Below, in pieces: positions 26,243 through 39,100 of a stretch of 64,000 bases of DNA. Positions within the stretch are counted from its first letter, which is position 1. The number at the start of each line of letters is the position of its first letter. A program made the translations under genes and the position numbers. Source of the stretch: Nissolia schottii. Taxonomy: Eukaryota > Streptophyta > Magnoliopsida > Fabales > Fabaceae. The notes under the pieces were generated by a model, which was given only the letters and a program-made list of their open reading frames with translations, made no database searches and was not told the DNA's origin. The DNA is taken from NCBI GenBank assembly GCA_003254905.1, contig QANU01073503.1, positions 567,694-631,693 of the forward strand. The letters are read 5' to 3'.

Positions 26243-26583
26243 GCTATGTTAGAAACACCAAACAACCCCAGTTTCTTTTTTTGGCCTTTCTCTTATCCTA
26301 ATTACAATAAGTAGAGAGAGAAAAAGGTGGGAGGGGGTGGGGGTTAGGGGTTGTAGCTATGTGATTTGCATTGATGAGGATGATTCAGAAAAAGCCCTCT
26401 TTTTTTTTTTTTTAAGGCACTGATATATCAGTGTCCAAGTCAGGGCGGCCAACTGGTTTATTAAAGCCTTTTTTTTTTTTCCCCTCTCTTTTTCTGTAAG
26501 CAGTTTTTGCAGAAGGGCTTTCAGAAGCAAAGCACTGTGTATAGGTCTCAGAGCCTCATCAGCCTCATCATCATCATCCTCTC

Positions 26584-26803
26584 CTGCAAAAACCAAAAGC
26601 CACACCTCAGGCACAATTTAGAAAATGCAGAAAAAAAAAAAGAAGCTATATTATGAGAACATTCTCAGACTCACTTATTGGATAGCAGATAAGTTCTGAG
26701 CCTGGCTATGCATTTGTAATAACTAGTATAGCTCCTTGAAAAAGTTAAAAAAAAAAAACCTAAAATCTTTTAACTTTAAAGAAATGGTAGAAAAACTTTG
26801 TAC
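26584..26803 (-). other. Predicted 5'-UTR intron of TCP2
   Basis: On the minus strand CTTTGAAG|GTACAA is a donor and GGTTTTTGCAG|GAGAGG is an acceptor, giving a 220-base AT-rich intron. It places a leader exon at about 26804-26888 downstream of a TATA box and a second exon that runs into the coding sequence. This is a sequence-only prediction. Confidence 0.55.
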
Positions 26804-26913
26804 CTTCAAAGTTCTGAGCCCTTGTGCTTTGTTTTTAAGCTTATGTATATGGCAGCTGATTTTGCAGTTGGGGTTCTGATCTGAGCCAAACCCTCCCTTT
26901 TAGCTTCTGCTTG

Positions 26914-26921
26914 TATTTATA
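26914..26921 (-). promoter_or_regulatory. Probable TATA box of TCP2
   Basis: The minus strand reads GGCTATAAATACAAGC. A start about 30 bases downstream (near 26885-26890) would give a leader that fits the predicted intron. A second TATA-like site (CTATATAAGGG, 27564-27572) lies 650 bases further upstream and could serve an alternative start. Confidence 0.5.
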
Positions 26922-27917
26922 GCCATGACCTTATAAAAAATTGACATTAATATGCAAACCTTATAAATTAAGATGCTTTAATGTAAAACCAACCACTATA
27001 TCTGAATTAATGCTTCTCAATTATAATAATCTTGTACAAAATGATTAAACTAAATTAAATAAAAAAGGTTGAAGCTTATATAGTTACTTTGAACATTGTT
27101 GAAGCTGAAATTAAGGTGTTAAACCTCTCTCATGCACACAACATTGCAGTGAGTCAGTGCCACAGCTCATAGATCTGTGTACCTAGAGTTCCATTAATGA
27201 AAAGATAAAACAAAAAATAAAAATACTATGAATCAGAAAACCTGCAGCAAATTCCAGCTCATTAAAAAAGGCATTAACATTTTCAGATCAGTTCAAAAAC
27301 ACCGAATTGAAAGCAAATCAAAGTAACCAAAATTAAATTGAGATAAAAAAAAAAGGCAGCTTCATCATGATAAGGACTATAAAGAAAAGAGGGTAAACGA
27401 CCCTTCTTTTATTTTGCAGTGATATTTTTTGGAGAATTGTTTTGAATTTCCTCAAATGGTTGCTTCTCAAATCTCAAGTGTACCTTGAAAATGGAAAATG
27501 GGAGGGAAGAAAGTTGAGATTTTTTTTTTAGGGTCTCTCCCCATGTAAAAAAGAGCAAGAACCCTTATATAGGTGGTCCAAGACAAGAACCTTAAAACCC
27601 ACTACCAAAGCATTATGGTATAAACAAGAAGAAAGCATGTTTTTTTAAGCTGAATTTGAGGTTTGATTTGATTTCACACACTTACAGTTGCTTCTTTTTT
27701 TTCTTTCTCTGTGCACATGTAAGCATGAAACAACCGCGGTTACAGAATGAGTGAGTGAGAGAGAGAGAGAGAGGGAGGGAGGTACAAGAATGTTTGTGAG
27801 GTTGTTGTTTGAGGAGTGAGAAAACAAGAAGAAGAAGAAGAAGAAGAAGAAAAAAGTGTGAGAAAATTCTGGGTCTTATGGTGGTACTAGTTGGGTGATA
27901 TTTTTTTGCTTTCAATA
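26922..27917. other. TCP2 upstream region
   Basis: No coding gene is seen. It contains the alternative TATA-like site and homopurine tracts on the plus strand (GA)n at 27757-27770 and (GAA)n at 27828-27850. These appear as CT/CTT tracts in TCP2 orientation, as in many plant promoters. Confidence 0.45.
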
Positions 27918-28060
27918 GTTTATTTCATTTGTTTTAAAATAATAGTTCATTTTAACACATTACACAAATTAGACTCGCGGTATTGGAATATAATTATATT
28001 CACATTAGTCAATGATAAATTTAAGTTAAAAAATGGTCAATTAATATGAAATGGAGAGGG
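27918..28060. mobile_element. Stowaway-like MITE
   Basis: TA flanks lie at 27916-27917 and 28061-28062. Left end TTTCATTTGTTTTAAAATAA pairs imperfectly with the complement of the right end, CCCTCTCCATTTCATATTAA. It is noncoding and AT-rich. Confidence 0.5.
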
Positions 28061-28105
28061 TATCTAAATAGACAAGAATACCCTTCTTCAACAGAAGTAC
28101 TTATA

Positions 28106-28535
28106 CTCCATCTATTTTTATTTACTTGTCCATTTTTTTCATGTGCATAAATTAAAAAAAATTATTGAAAAGTCTAAAAATTAGGAAAAAAAATTAATAG
28201 TACTTTAACATTGTCCTTATTAATTTAATGTTCTATTACTCTCTTTCTCTTTAACAATGTTTGAGAGGCTAAACAAATTAACCTACAAAACAACTTATAC
28301 ATTTTGAACAATGACACATCATTTTACTTTCTATCTTGTCATTTAAAATGTTACATGTCATTTATCAAATGTACCGGTTGATAAGTATGTTAATTTGTAG
28401 GCCTCTTAAGCAATTTTCCTTTCTCTTTTTGCTTCATTACTTTCCATGTGTATTTAATGAGTATAGTAATAGGAAAAAAATTAATAAAATACTGAAATAA
28501 AAAGGTTGACAAGTAAATAAAATTACCGATGAAGT
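28106..28535. mobile_element. Stowaway-like MITE carrying an internal insertion
   Basis: TA flanks lie at 28104-28105 and 28536-28537. Left end CTCCATCTATTTTTATTTAC matches the complement of the right end ACTTCATCGGTAATTTTATT, and both continue into TTTACTTGTC. Its length of 430 bp is explained by a second inverted-repeat element inside it at 28259-28412. Confidence 0.65.
28259..28412. mobile_element. Small inverted-repeat element nested in the MITE
   Basis: The ends are TGTTTGAGAGGCTAAACAAA and, on the complement, TGCTTAAGAGGCCTACAAAT, with both reaching AAATTAAC. No clear target duplication is seen, so the superfamily is open. Confidence 0.5.
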
Positions 28536-28537
28536 TA

Positions 28538-30403
28538 TTATTCTAATTAATTTAATGATTACAATTAAATTAAAATTATTGCAAATAAAATAACAATTAA
28601 TGGTATCTAAAAACATGAGTTGACAAATATTTTAAAGTACTAGACATTGGTTAAGGAATTCAAATTAGAAAGTTTTGAGCTTGTTATGTATTTATTGTCA
28701 TTGAAAGCATACACACTTTACTTTTTGTACAAATTTGCTATTTTTATTTTTTTAACAAATATTCTTATGACACTTGTTAACAAAATTTTATTTTAAAAAA
28801 CTAAAAAAAATTAATTTAAAAAACTAATTTAATAGATTTTGGAGAAATATATAGTAAAAGGAAGAGAGTACATGTGTTTGAGTGCAAATGAGAGAGAGCA
28901 AACATTGAATTGAATGAAGGAAGGAAAAGAAAAGGAAGAGATTGTTGGTTGGTTGCAATGAATATCTAAGAATGGGCGATCGAGGTTATCGGGAATGGTC
29001 ACAGACACTGTGCCTTTTCACTTCCTTCCCTTCTCTCTATTCTATTATTGTAGTCTTCGATAACATTATATCAACTCATTTAATATAAAATATTATATTG
29101 ATTCATTATTTATTTATTATTATATGATATTTTAATAATGTTAAACATATATAGGGAGATTAGAACACAAGAAAGGAATCAAAGAAATAAAGATTATATT
29201 ATTTAGAATGTACTTATATAAAGATAATATGTTTACTTATAAGTTAAAAATAACATAAAGATAAATATCTTAACAAATAAGATACATAAATATTCTAACA
29301 AATAAATTAATTTAAGATATGTATATAATAATAATAATAATATCCAAAATTATTCTTAACAAATAAAATTCACGCACTGATAAATTTCATTTAAGATAAG
29401 TGAAATCTATGACGAGACAATATTTTATATCTCAAATGAGTATAAGTATAATTTCTTTTTACCTTAGCCCTATTAGAGTAACTATTATCATCATTAGTTA
29501 GATACTCCTATTTTTGTGTTTATGTTTGGATTTTCATTCAACAGGCCAAAATTCATTTTTGGTGTTCCTACCAAAAAAATCAAATACCCTATAAATAAAA
29601 TAAGAATTAATTATTCGATACTATAATTCATAATCACAAAAATATCAAACTTTGTATCCAAAAAAAAATTGTATAGATAAAATATTAACGTCTCACAATT
29701 AGCTATGTCCATAATAATAAAAATAATTCTCACTCACTTTATTAAATATACAGACATTGATGTTTAATTTTATTGTAAGTATACCAAATGTGAAATGTTA
29801 AGATTATAACTATATCATAAATCATAATCCTATGCAAATGTTTGACTAGCTTAAAAACATGCAATGATTTTAGATTGAGGCAAGTATATATTCCCTTCGA
29901 TTTACATTTTATATTTATTAATATAAAAGTAAACATCAATTAACGCTTGGTTTATTCAATGATTTGATATTTATTTTATTTAAATAAGGTCTTATATTTA
30001 AGTTTTGCACGTCAAATAAGTTAATAGTAAGAGAACTTTATTCTATAATAATGAGTTAATTAACTCAACTCAAGCCAGTTAATTGAAGTCGAATTAATTA
30101 GCCTCAAATACTAGTGATTTTTATATATAAAAAGAATATAAACATAAAAATATAAAGAAAAATAACTCATATCTTTGTTGTCATTCAAGGACTTCTAAGC
30201 GTAATTTTCTCTTCACCAGATTAATTCATACTTAATGGTAGGGATAGGGCTTTTATTTTTAAATTTTTTTTCCTTTTGAAACCTTTTGCCATGTGCCATT
30301 GGCCTTTTGTAAAAGTTGGTGGACTTTCTTTGTTCTTCTAAAGAGCTTTCGATTATATTTAATTCAATACAATAATATAATATAGTTGTATCTATATGAA
30401 TTT
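28538..30403. other. AT-rich intergenic DNA
   Basis: I see nothing recognisable apart from a short (AAT)n run at about 29326-29342 and AT-rich low-complexity stretches. Confidence 0.5.
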
Positions 30404-30560
30404 GGATACTCTAAAGTGATGAACTCACTTTAAAAGATAAAGTGAGACGTTTCACTTTTAGATCAATAAAGTGAGAAATGGAACGCATTTACACTTTATT
30501 AATTTAATGGTAAAAAATCTCATTTTACCCTCTAAAGTAACCTCCACACTTTAGAGGATC
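30404..30560. mobile_element. Small inverted-repeat element (CTCTAAAGTG ends)
   Basis: Left end GGATACTCTAAAGTG pairs with the complement of the right end GATCCTCTAAAGTG. AAAGTGAG-type motifs repeat internally. It is a MITE-like unit without a clear target duplication. Confidence 0.45.
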
Positions 30561-30853
30561 ATTGTCTATATCTATATATAAAGTGTTACATTCCAAGAGC
30601 TTTCATATGATTCCATAAAATTAGATAGACTAGAGCGAAGAGAAATGATACTTGAACAATAAAATGGACAACAATATATCAATAATGTATAAAATATAAC
30701 AAGAAGACAAAATTGTTGTAGAATACAATAATTATGTGAAACTCATGCAAAATCACTCAATATATTTTGTACATTGTTCATGTATTATTATCAACTTTTG
30801 TTATTCATGTAAAATTTTCCCTAGAGCAAAACCTAGCAACACAACAAAGAGAG

Positions 30854-32492
30854 TGTTGATTAAATTTGGAAAATAAAATTGATGATGGCAAACATTGTAT
30901 GAACTTTCTAACATGTGTGCTAGTGTTTCAGGATAAATAAAATTAGCAATATTATCTCCTCTTGTCCCAAGTTAGCATTTGTAATATCTCAAGAAAAAAT
31001 AAAGAAAGGAAGGGACTATGGACAGCAAATTTTCGGACAGCAGCTGGAAATATTTTTAATTGAGAAAATGACAGAAGAGAAATAAACATTGGAAAGGAAA
31101 GCATGCACTGATGCTGGAATAAAAGGAAGAAAAGGAAAATTATATTTGAAATAGGAAAGAAGAGAGATTTATGGGCTGACTTCGATTTGAAAGAGCAACA
31201 ACATGTGCTCATAATTCAATTAAAAGAAAACGTGTTGCAGGAGTGTATCAGCACAATCTAAGGGAAGTGAAAAAGGAAGAATACTTTATTCTAAGGAAGA
31301 AAAAGTATGGGAGACTACTACTTGATATAGACAAGCATTTATGGAAAATGTGGAAAGAGAAACAAATTGGAAGCTATTGACAAGCAATCTCCATATACAA
31401 CAAAAGGCTATGATGGAGAATAAGACAAAGAAATAAAAGCAATTCTTCTTTCACTAAAAGAAAGAAGGTCACATGAAGTACACCAAAAAGGAAAGGCTGA
31501 ACTTGATACAATAAAAAATTAGGAGAGCAAATATCATGGAGCTCTCCTTGCAAAACCGTGTGGATACAAAGTATTGGAAAGAAATAATTTTATGAAGAAT
31601 CACGTGGAGAAGACCAACCAAAACAGAAAGCAAAAATCATAAAAAAAATCTGCTTCCAACGAGCTGAAAAAAAAGTGAAGTGTGCAAAAAAGGAGGAAAG
31701 CAAAAATCACAATCTCTTCCCAACGGTCACACGAAGGTAATAGGTACAAAGTTGGAAAACAACATTCTTGGAGCAAGAAGCTATCCTCCTACAACGGTCA
31801 AGAGGCAAAAACATCAAGATGATTGATGACAAATAAAGAAAGGGCACAAATCATGGAAGAAGGAATCATGACAAAAATAAAGAAGATGGTCTTGAAACTT
31901 CAAGAATCAAGCATAAATAAGTGACCATTGATCACTGTGAAACAAAGACACAAGAGCCAAAATGTCATTCGTGATATTTTCTCCCAAGAGCTTTACATCT
32001 TTCAATCTCTGATTATTTTGGTCTGTTTCTTAGTTTGAAATTATTGAGTGTCTTCATTGTTTGGAAAATAATTTTTGAATCTTTTTGGTGAGCAACAGAG
32101 GGCTTGAGAGAAAGAGTTGGCTTCAAGTTTTTGTTTTGGTTTGAAAAATTCCTGAGTGAAAGGAATTATTGGTTTGTCTTTGTACTTGAAATTGGTGTGA
32201 AAGAAAATTAATTTTGGCGTTTGAAGAACTGGACGTAAATTCCCGTTAAGGAATCGAACCAGTATAAATCTCTGTGTGAATTTTCTTTCTTCTGTCTTTT
32301 ACATGCTCTGCTTTTAAAAATTATTCAGTCTTTAATTTTCGTGAAAATAAGTTTTTCTTGAAAACTTGTCTCCCAGAAAACTAGGAGATATCTCCTGAAA
32401 TTTTAGGAGACAAACTTTTAAAAGAACAGAATTTTTTAAAAAACCCTTGCTTAGATTCAACCCCCCTTTCTCTAAGCCACACAAAACCATCA
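30854..32492 (+). mobile_element. Solo LTR, probably Ty1/copia (SIRE/Maximus-like)
   Basis: It begins TGTTGATTAAATTTGG and ends AAACCATCA, so it has TG...CA ends. A perfect 5-bp duplication GAGAG flanks it (30849-30853 and 32493-32497). At 1639 bp it lies without an internal region or second LTR, so it is a solo LTR left by recombination. The 'gatgatggcaaac' start and the 'ttcaacccccc' block near the end suit long copia LTRs. It is a fossil with no coding content. Age cannot be set from a single LTR. Confidence 0.85.
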
Positions 32493-32497
32493 GAGAG

Positions 32498-33144
32498 CAT
32501 CCCAAAAAGAAGAAGGATATTGAGGAACGTTTTATGAAATACTAGTAAAAACACAAATTAGGCTTTTTTTTTTTTAAACTCCAAAACAAAGGAGTAAATA
32601 ACATTTTTTTTAAAAATTCTAATACTTTAAAGTTTATATTAATTTAACCCTAAAACAAATGTTTAACATTAATTCAACCCTAAACCCTAACACTTTTACT
32701 TTCGACAATTTCATCTAATTATACAGTGTTTGGTCAAAATAAATATTCCATCAGAATGACTAATATTCATGGTCAAATTAATATCAACTTAAAAATATTA
32801 TTGTAAAAATGATATTTACTTCAACAAAAAAAAAAAGAGTCAAATTGACTTGTCCCGGCATCCTTCGTAAACTCCACACTATTCTTTCCATACAAGGTAA
32901 ATTTGTTTTAAATTCAAACGAACAAAAAAAATACAGCAAAAAGGAACTCAAAAGGCTGTGTTATTTGGATATTAATTAATCCTTGCTTTTATCAAGAACA
33001 AGGATAGGATTATATTAGTATATAACTAGAATATTTGAAAACTGTTTCCATTTTAATGAAAGGAGGATGAAAGTAGTGTAAAGAAATCAGATAGAAGAAG
33101 CCTGTTTGAGGATAATAAAAACGCAAATACTCTTACTCTAGAAA
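32498..33144. other. AT-rich spacer between the solo LTR and the satellite
   Basis: No gene is seen. It holds a two-unit telomere-like motif (ACCCTAAACCCTAA, 32677-32690), too short to mean an interstitial telomere. Confidence 0.5.
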
Positions 33145-36100
33145 TCTATATATGACATTCTCTATTTTACTAAAAACGACTTCGTAAATTAATGACAATT
33201 TTTCATAAGTTATAACCTTATCTTTTTTATTAAAAATAAACTTTATCATTAATATGCATTATAAATAAACTGTTTTATAGGCTATAATTATGTCTTCTTG
33301 TAAAAAACAAAATTTATCATTAATATGTATTTTTGGTTGGTTATAGTCCTAAATTTTCACTCAAAATTGATTTTCTATATTTCACTAAAAACGGAATCTT
33401 AGATTAAAGATCATCTTTCATAGGTTATAGCCATGTACTTTTCGTGAAAAACAAAGTTTATCGTTATATGCATTTTTTGTAGGCTATAGCCTTGAATTTT
33501 CACTCAAAAATGATTTTTTGGTAAATTACAATTTCTATAGCCTATCACCTTCTCATTTTCTTTAAAAACGACTGTCTTAAATTAGTGGCCAACTTTCATA
33601 GGCAACAATCTTGACTTTTTCATCAATAACAAAGTTTATCATTAATATGCATTTCTTGTAGGTTATAACCTTGAATTTTCACTCAAAAATGATTTTCGGT
33701 AAATTGCAATATCCGTAGCCTTTGACCTTCTATTTTTCACTAGAAATGAATTCTTAAATTAATGGTCATCTTTCATAGGCTCTAGCCATATACTTTTTGT
33801 GAAAAACAAAGTTTATCGTTAATATGCATTTTTCGTAGCCTTAGATTTTCACTCAAAAATGATTTTCAGTAAATTGCAGTTTTGTACCATATGACCTTAT
33901 ATTTTTCACCAACATTGATTTCTTATATTAAATGTCAGCTTTCATAGGCTATAGACATGTATATTTTTTTGTGAAAAACAAAGTTTGTCTTTAATATGCA
34001 TTTTTCGTAGCCTATAGGATAAGATTTTCACTCAAAAATGATTTTCGGTAAATTATAATATATGTAGCCATTGACCTTCTATTTATTACTAAAAATAACT
34101 TCTTCGATTAATGGTCACTTTTCTTAGGCTATAACCATGTCTTTTTCGTGAAAAACAAACTTTATCATTAATATGCATTTTTCGTAGGCTATAACTTTGA
34201 ATTTTGACTCAAATGATTTTTGGTAAATAGTAATTTCCGTAACTTATGACCGTCTCTTATTCACTAAAAACAACATCTAAGATTAATGACCATTTTTCAT
34301 AGGGTATAGTTTTGTCTTATTCGTTAAAATAAACTTTATCGTTAACATGCACTATAGCATTAGATTTTCACTCAAAAATGATTTTTGGTAAATTGCAATT
34401 TTCATAGCCTATGACCTTCTTTTTTTTTCACTAAAAATGATTTTTTATATTAATGTTCATCTTTCATAGGCTATGACCATATCTTTTTCGTGAAAAACAA
34501 AGTTTATCGTTAATATGCATCTTTTGAGGACTATAGCCTTGAATTTCCACTTAAAAATGATTTTTAGTAAATTACAATTTTTGTGACTTATGACCTTGTC
34601 TTTATCTATAAAAATGACTCTCTTAAATTAGTGGCGAACTTTCATAGCCAATAGCCTTGTCTTCTTCATTAAAAACAAAGTTTATCGTTAATATGCATTT
34701 TTTGTAAGCTATTAGCCTTGGATTTTTACTCAAAAATTATTTTTGGTAAATTGCAATTTTTGCACCCTATGACCTTCTATTTTTCACCAAAAATGACTTC
34801 TTAGATTAAAGATCATCTTTCATAGGCTATAGCTATGTACTTTTCGTGAAAAGCAAAGTTTGTCGTAACATATGCATTTTTTGTAGGCTGTCTTGGATTT
34901 TCACTCAAAAATAATTTTCAATAAATTTCAATTTTCATAGTGTATGGCCTTGTATATATCACTAAAAATGACTTCTTAGATTGAAGGTCATCTTTCATAG
35001 GCAATAGCCATATATTTTTCATGAAAAACAAAGTTTATCGTTAGTATGCATTTTTCATAGGCAAATAGCCTTGAATTTTAACTCAAAAATGATTTTTGGT
35101 AATTGTAATTTTCGTAACTTATGACAATATATATTTCACTGAATACGACTTCTTAGATTAAAGGTCATCTTTTATAGGCTATAACCATGTACTTTTTGTG
35201 TAAAATAAACTTTATCGTTAATATGCATTTTTCGTAGGCTATAACCTTGGATTTTCACTCAAAATAATTTTAGGTAAATTGCAATATATTTAGCCTTTGG
35301 CATTCTATTTTTCACTAGAAATGAATTCTTACATTAAAGGCCATCATTCATAAGCTATAGCCACGTATTTTTCCTGACAAACAAAGTTTGTTGTTAATAT
35401 GCATTTTTCGTAGGCTATAGCCATGAAATTTCGTTTAAAAATGATTTTCAGTAAATTGCAATTTATGTACCCTATGACCTTTTACTTTTAACAAAAAACA
35501 ACTTCTTAGATTAATGGTCAGCTTTCATAGGTTATAGTCAAGTCTTTTTCTTAAAAAACAACGTTTGTCGTTATTATGCATTTCTCATAGGCTATAGCCT
35601 TGGTTTTTCACTCAAAAATGATTTTTGTTAAATTGAAATATTCAAAGCCTTTGACATTCTATTTTTCACGAGAAATGACTTCTTAGATTAATGGTTATCT
35701 TTCATAGGTTATAGCCATATCTTTTTTCATGAAAAACAAAATTTGTCATTAATATGCATTTTTCATAGGCTATAACTTTGGATTTTCACTCAAAATGATT
35801 TCGGTAAATTGCAATTTTCATTCCCTATGACCTTCTACTTTTCACAAAAAATAACTTCTTAGATGAATGGTTTGCGTTTATAAGCTTCAATCATGTCTTT
35901 TTATGAAAAACAAATTTGTTGTTAATATGCATTTTTCGTAGGCTAGTCTTGGATTTTCACACAACAAGGATTTTTTAGATTAATGGTCAGCTTTCATAGG
36001 TATAGCCATGTATTTTTCATAAAAAAAAAGTTTGTCTTTAATATGCATTTTTGTAAGCTATCCTTTGATTGTCACTCAAAAATGATTTTTGATAAATTGC

Positions 36101-39100
36101 AATTTTCGTACCATATGACCTTCTATTTTACACCAAAAATAACTTCTTAGATTAATCGTCAGCTTTCATAGGTTATAGCCAAGTTTTTTCGTGAAAAACG
36201 TTTATCATTATTATGCATTTTTCGTAGGCTATAGCCCACGGTTTTCACTCAAAAATGACTTTCAATGAATTGCAATTTTTGTACACTATGACCTTATATT
36301 TTTCTCCAAAAATGACTTTTTAGATTAATGGTCAGCTTTCATAGGTATATCCATGTATTTTTCGTAAAAAAAATCAAAATTTGTCGTTAATATGCATTTT
36401 TCGTAGGCAATAGTCTTGGATTTTCACTGAAAATTGATTTTTCGTAAATTGCAATTTTTGTACACTGGCCTTCTATTTTTCATCATAAATGACTTCTTAG
36501 ATTAATTGTTAGCTTTCATAGGTATAACCATGTATTTTTTTTGAAAACAAAACTTGTCGTTAATATGCATTTTTCATAGGCTAGTCTTGGATTTTCGCTG
36601 AAAATTGATTTTCGATAAATTGCAATTTTTGTACACTGACCTTCTATTTTTCGTCAAAAATGACTTCTTAGATTAATTGTCAGCTTTCATAGGTATAGCC
36701 ATGTATTTTACATGAAAAACAAAGCTTGTCGTTAATATGCATTTCTCGTAGGTTATAGCCTTGGATTTTAACACAAAAATGATTTTCGGTAAATTGCAAT
36801 TTTCATACCCGATGACCTTCTACTTTTGACCAAAAAAATGTCTTCTTAGATTAATGATCAGCTTTTATAGGCTATAGCCATGTATTTTTTGGGAAAAATA
36901 AAGTTTGTCGTTAATATGCATTTCTTGTAGGCTATATAGTCTTGGATTTTCACTCAAAAATGATTTTTGGTAAATTGCAATTTTTGTCGCATATGGCCTT
37001 CTATATTTCACTAAAAATGACGTCTTAGATTAAAGGTCATCTTCCATAGGCTTACCCATGTATTTTTCGTGAAAAATAAAGTTTATTGTTAATATGCATT
37101 TTTCGTAGGCATGCCCTTGAATTTTAACTCAAAAATGATTTTTTTTTGTAAATTGCAATTTCTGTAGCCTATGGCCTCTTATATTTCACTAAAAATGACT
37201 TCTTAGATTAAATATCATCTTCAATATGCTATATCCAAGTCTTTTTTGTGAAAACAAATTTGTTGTTAATATACATTTCTCGTAGGATATAAACTTTGAT
37301 TGTCACTCAAAAATGATTTTCAATAAATTGCAATTTTCATACCCTATGCCTTCTAGTTTTTACAAAAAACAACTTCTTAGATTAATGACCAACTTTCATA
37401 GGATATAGCCAAGTATTTTTTTTATGAAAAACAACGTTTGTCGTTATTATGATTTTTTTCGTAGGCTATATCTTCTTTTTTCACTCAAAAATGATTTTTG
37501 GTAAATTACAATTTTCGTACCCTATGACCTTTATTTTTCTCAAAAAATGACTTCTTAGATTAATGGTTAACTTTCATAGGCTATAGCCATGTATTTTTCG
37601 TGAAAAACGAAGTTTGTCGTTAATATGTATTTCTTGTAGGCGCCTTGGATTTTCACTCAAAAATGATTTTTGTCAAATTGCCATTTTCGTACCCTAATAC
37701 CTTCTACTTTTGAGAAAAAATGACTTCTTAAATTAATGTTATGGTTTTATGGGCTATAATCATGTTTTTTTTTTGCGAAGAAGAAATTTGTCTTTAAAAT
37801 GCATTTTTCATAGGCTATATAGTATTGGATTTCCTCTCAAAAATGAGTTTTGGTAAATTGCAACTTCCGTAGTGCATGACCGTCTATATTTCACTAAAAA
37901 TGTCGTCTTAGATTGAAGGTCATATTTCATAGGCTATAGCCAAGTATTTTTCATGAAAAACAAAGTTTATCGTTAATATGCAGTTTCCGTAGGCATACCC
38001 TTGAATTTTAACTCAAAAATGATTTTTGTTAAATTGCAATTTTCGTAGCCTATACTCTTTTATATTCAGATCAAAGATCATCTTTCAGAGGCTATATCCA
38101 AGTCTTTTTAGTGAAAAACAAATTTGTCATTAATATGCATTTCTCGTCATTAATATCCAAGGTTATATCCAAGTCTTTAATATAACCTTTGATTGTCACT
38201 CAAAAATGATTTTCGATAAATTGCAACTTTTGTACCCTATGCCTTCTAGTTTTCACTAAAAACAACTTCTTAGATTAATGGTTAACTTTCATAGGTTATA
38301 GTCAAGTCTTTTTTCGTGAAAAACAACGTTTGTCGTTATTATGCATTTTTCATAATCCCTTTATTTTTCACTCAAAAATGATTTTTGGTAAATTTAAATT
38401 TTCGTACACTATGACCTTCTATTTTTCTCCAAAAATGACTTCTTAGATTAATGGTCAGTTTTCATAGGTTATAGTTAAGTCTTTTTCTTGAAAAAAAATG
38501 TTTGTCGTTATTATGCATTTTTCGTAGACTATAACCTCAATTTTTCACTCAAAAATGATTTTCAGTAAATTTTAATTTTTGTACACTATGACCTTTTATT
38601 TTTCTCCAAAAATGACTTCTTAGATTAATGGTCAGTTTTCATAGGCTACCACCATGTATTTTTTTGTGAAAAACAAAGTGTGTCTTTAATATGCATTTCT
38701 TGTAGGCTACAACCTTGGATTTTCACTCAAAAATGATTTATTTAAAAAGCAATTTTCATATCCTATAACCTTCTACTTTTGACAAAAAAAAATGACTTCT
38801 TAGATTAATGGTCTGGTTTTATAGGTTATAGCCATATCTTTTTCGTGAAAAAGGAATTTCCCGTTAATATGTATTTTTCGTAGGCTATAGTCTTAGATTT
38901 TCACTCAAAAATGACTTTTTATAAATTGCAATTTTTGTAGCATATGACCTTCTATATTTCACTAAAACTGACGTCTTAAATTAAAGGTCATCTTTCATAT
39001 GCTATAGCCATGTATTTTTCATGAAAAACAAAGTTTATCTGCATTTTTTGTAGGCATACCCTTGAATTTTAACTCAAAAATGATTTTTTGGTAAATTTCA

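Noticed and set aside
26357-26614. 85-codon minus-strand frame upstream of TCP2
   Set aside because: It crosses the predicted leader intron boundary and has a low-complexity product; better explained as 5' UTR.
27564-27572. CTATATAAGGG on the minus strand as the main TCP2 promoter
   Set aside because: It is a good TATA-like match, but the site at 26914 fits a simpler leader and intron model. Kept only as a possible alternative start.
32677-32690. Telomere-like ACCCTAAACCCTAA near the satellite
   Set aside because: Only two units; common by chance and as a promoter telo-box.
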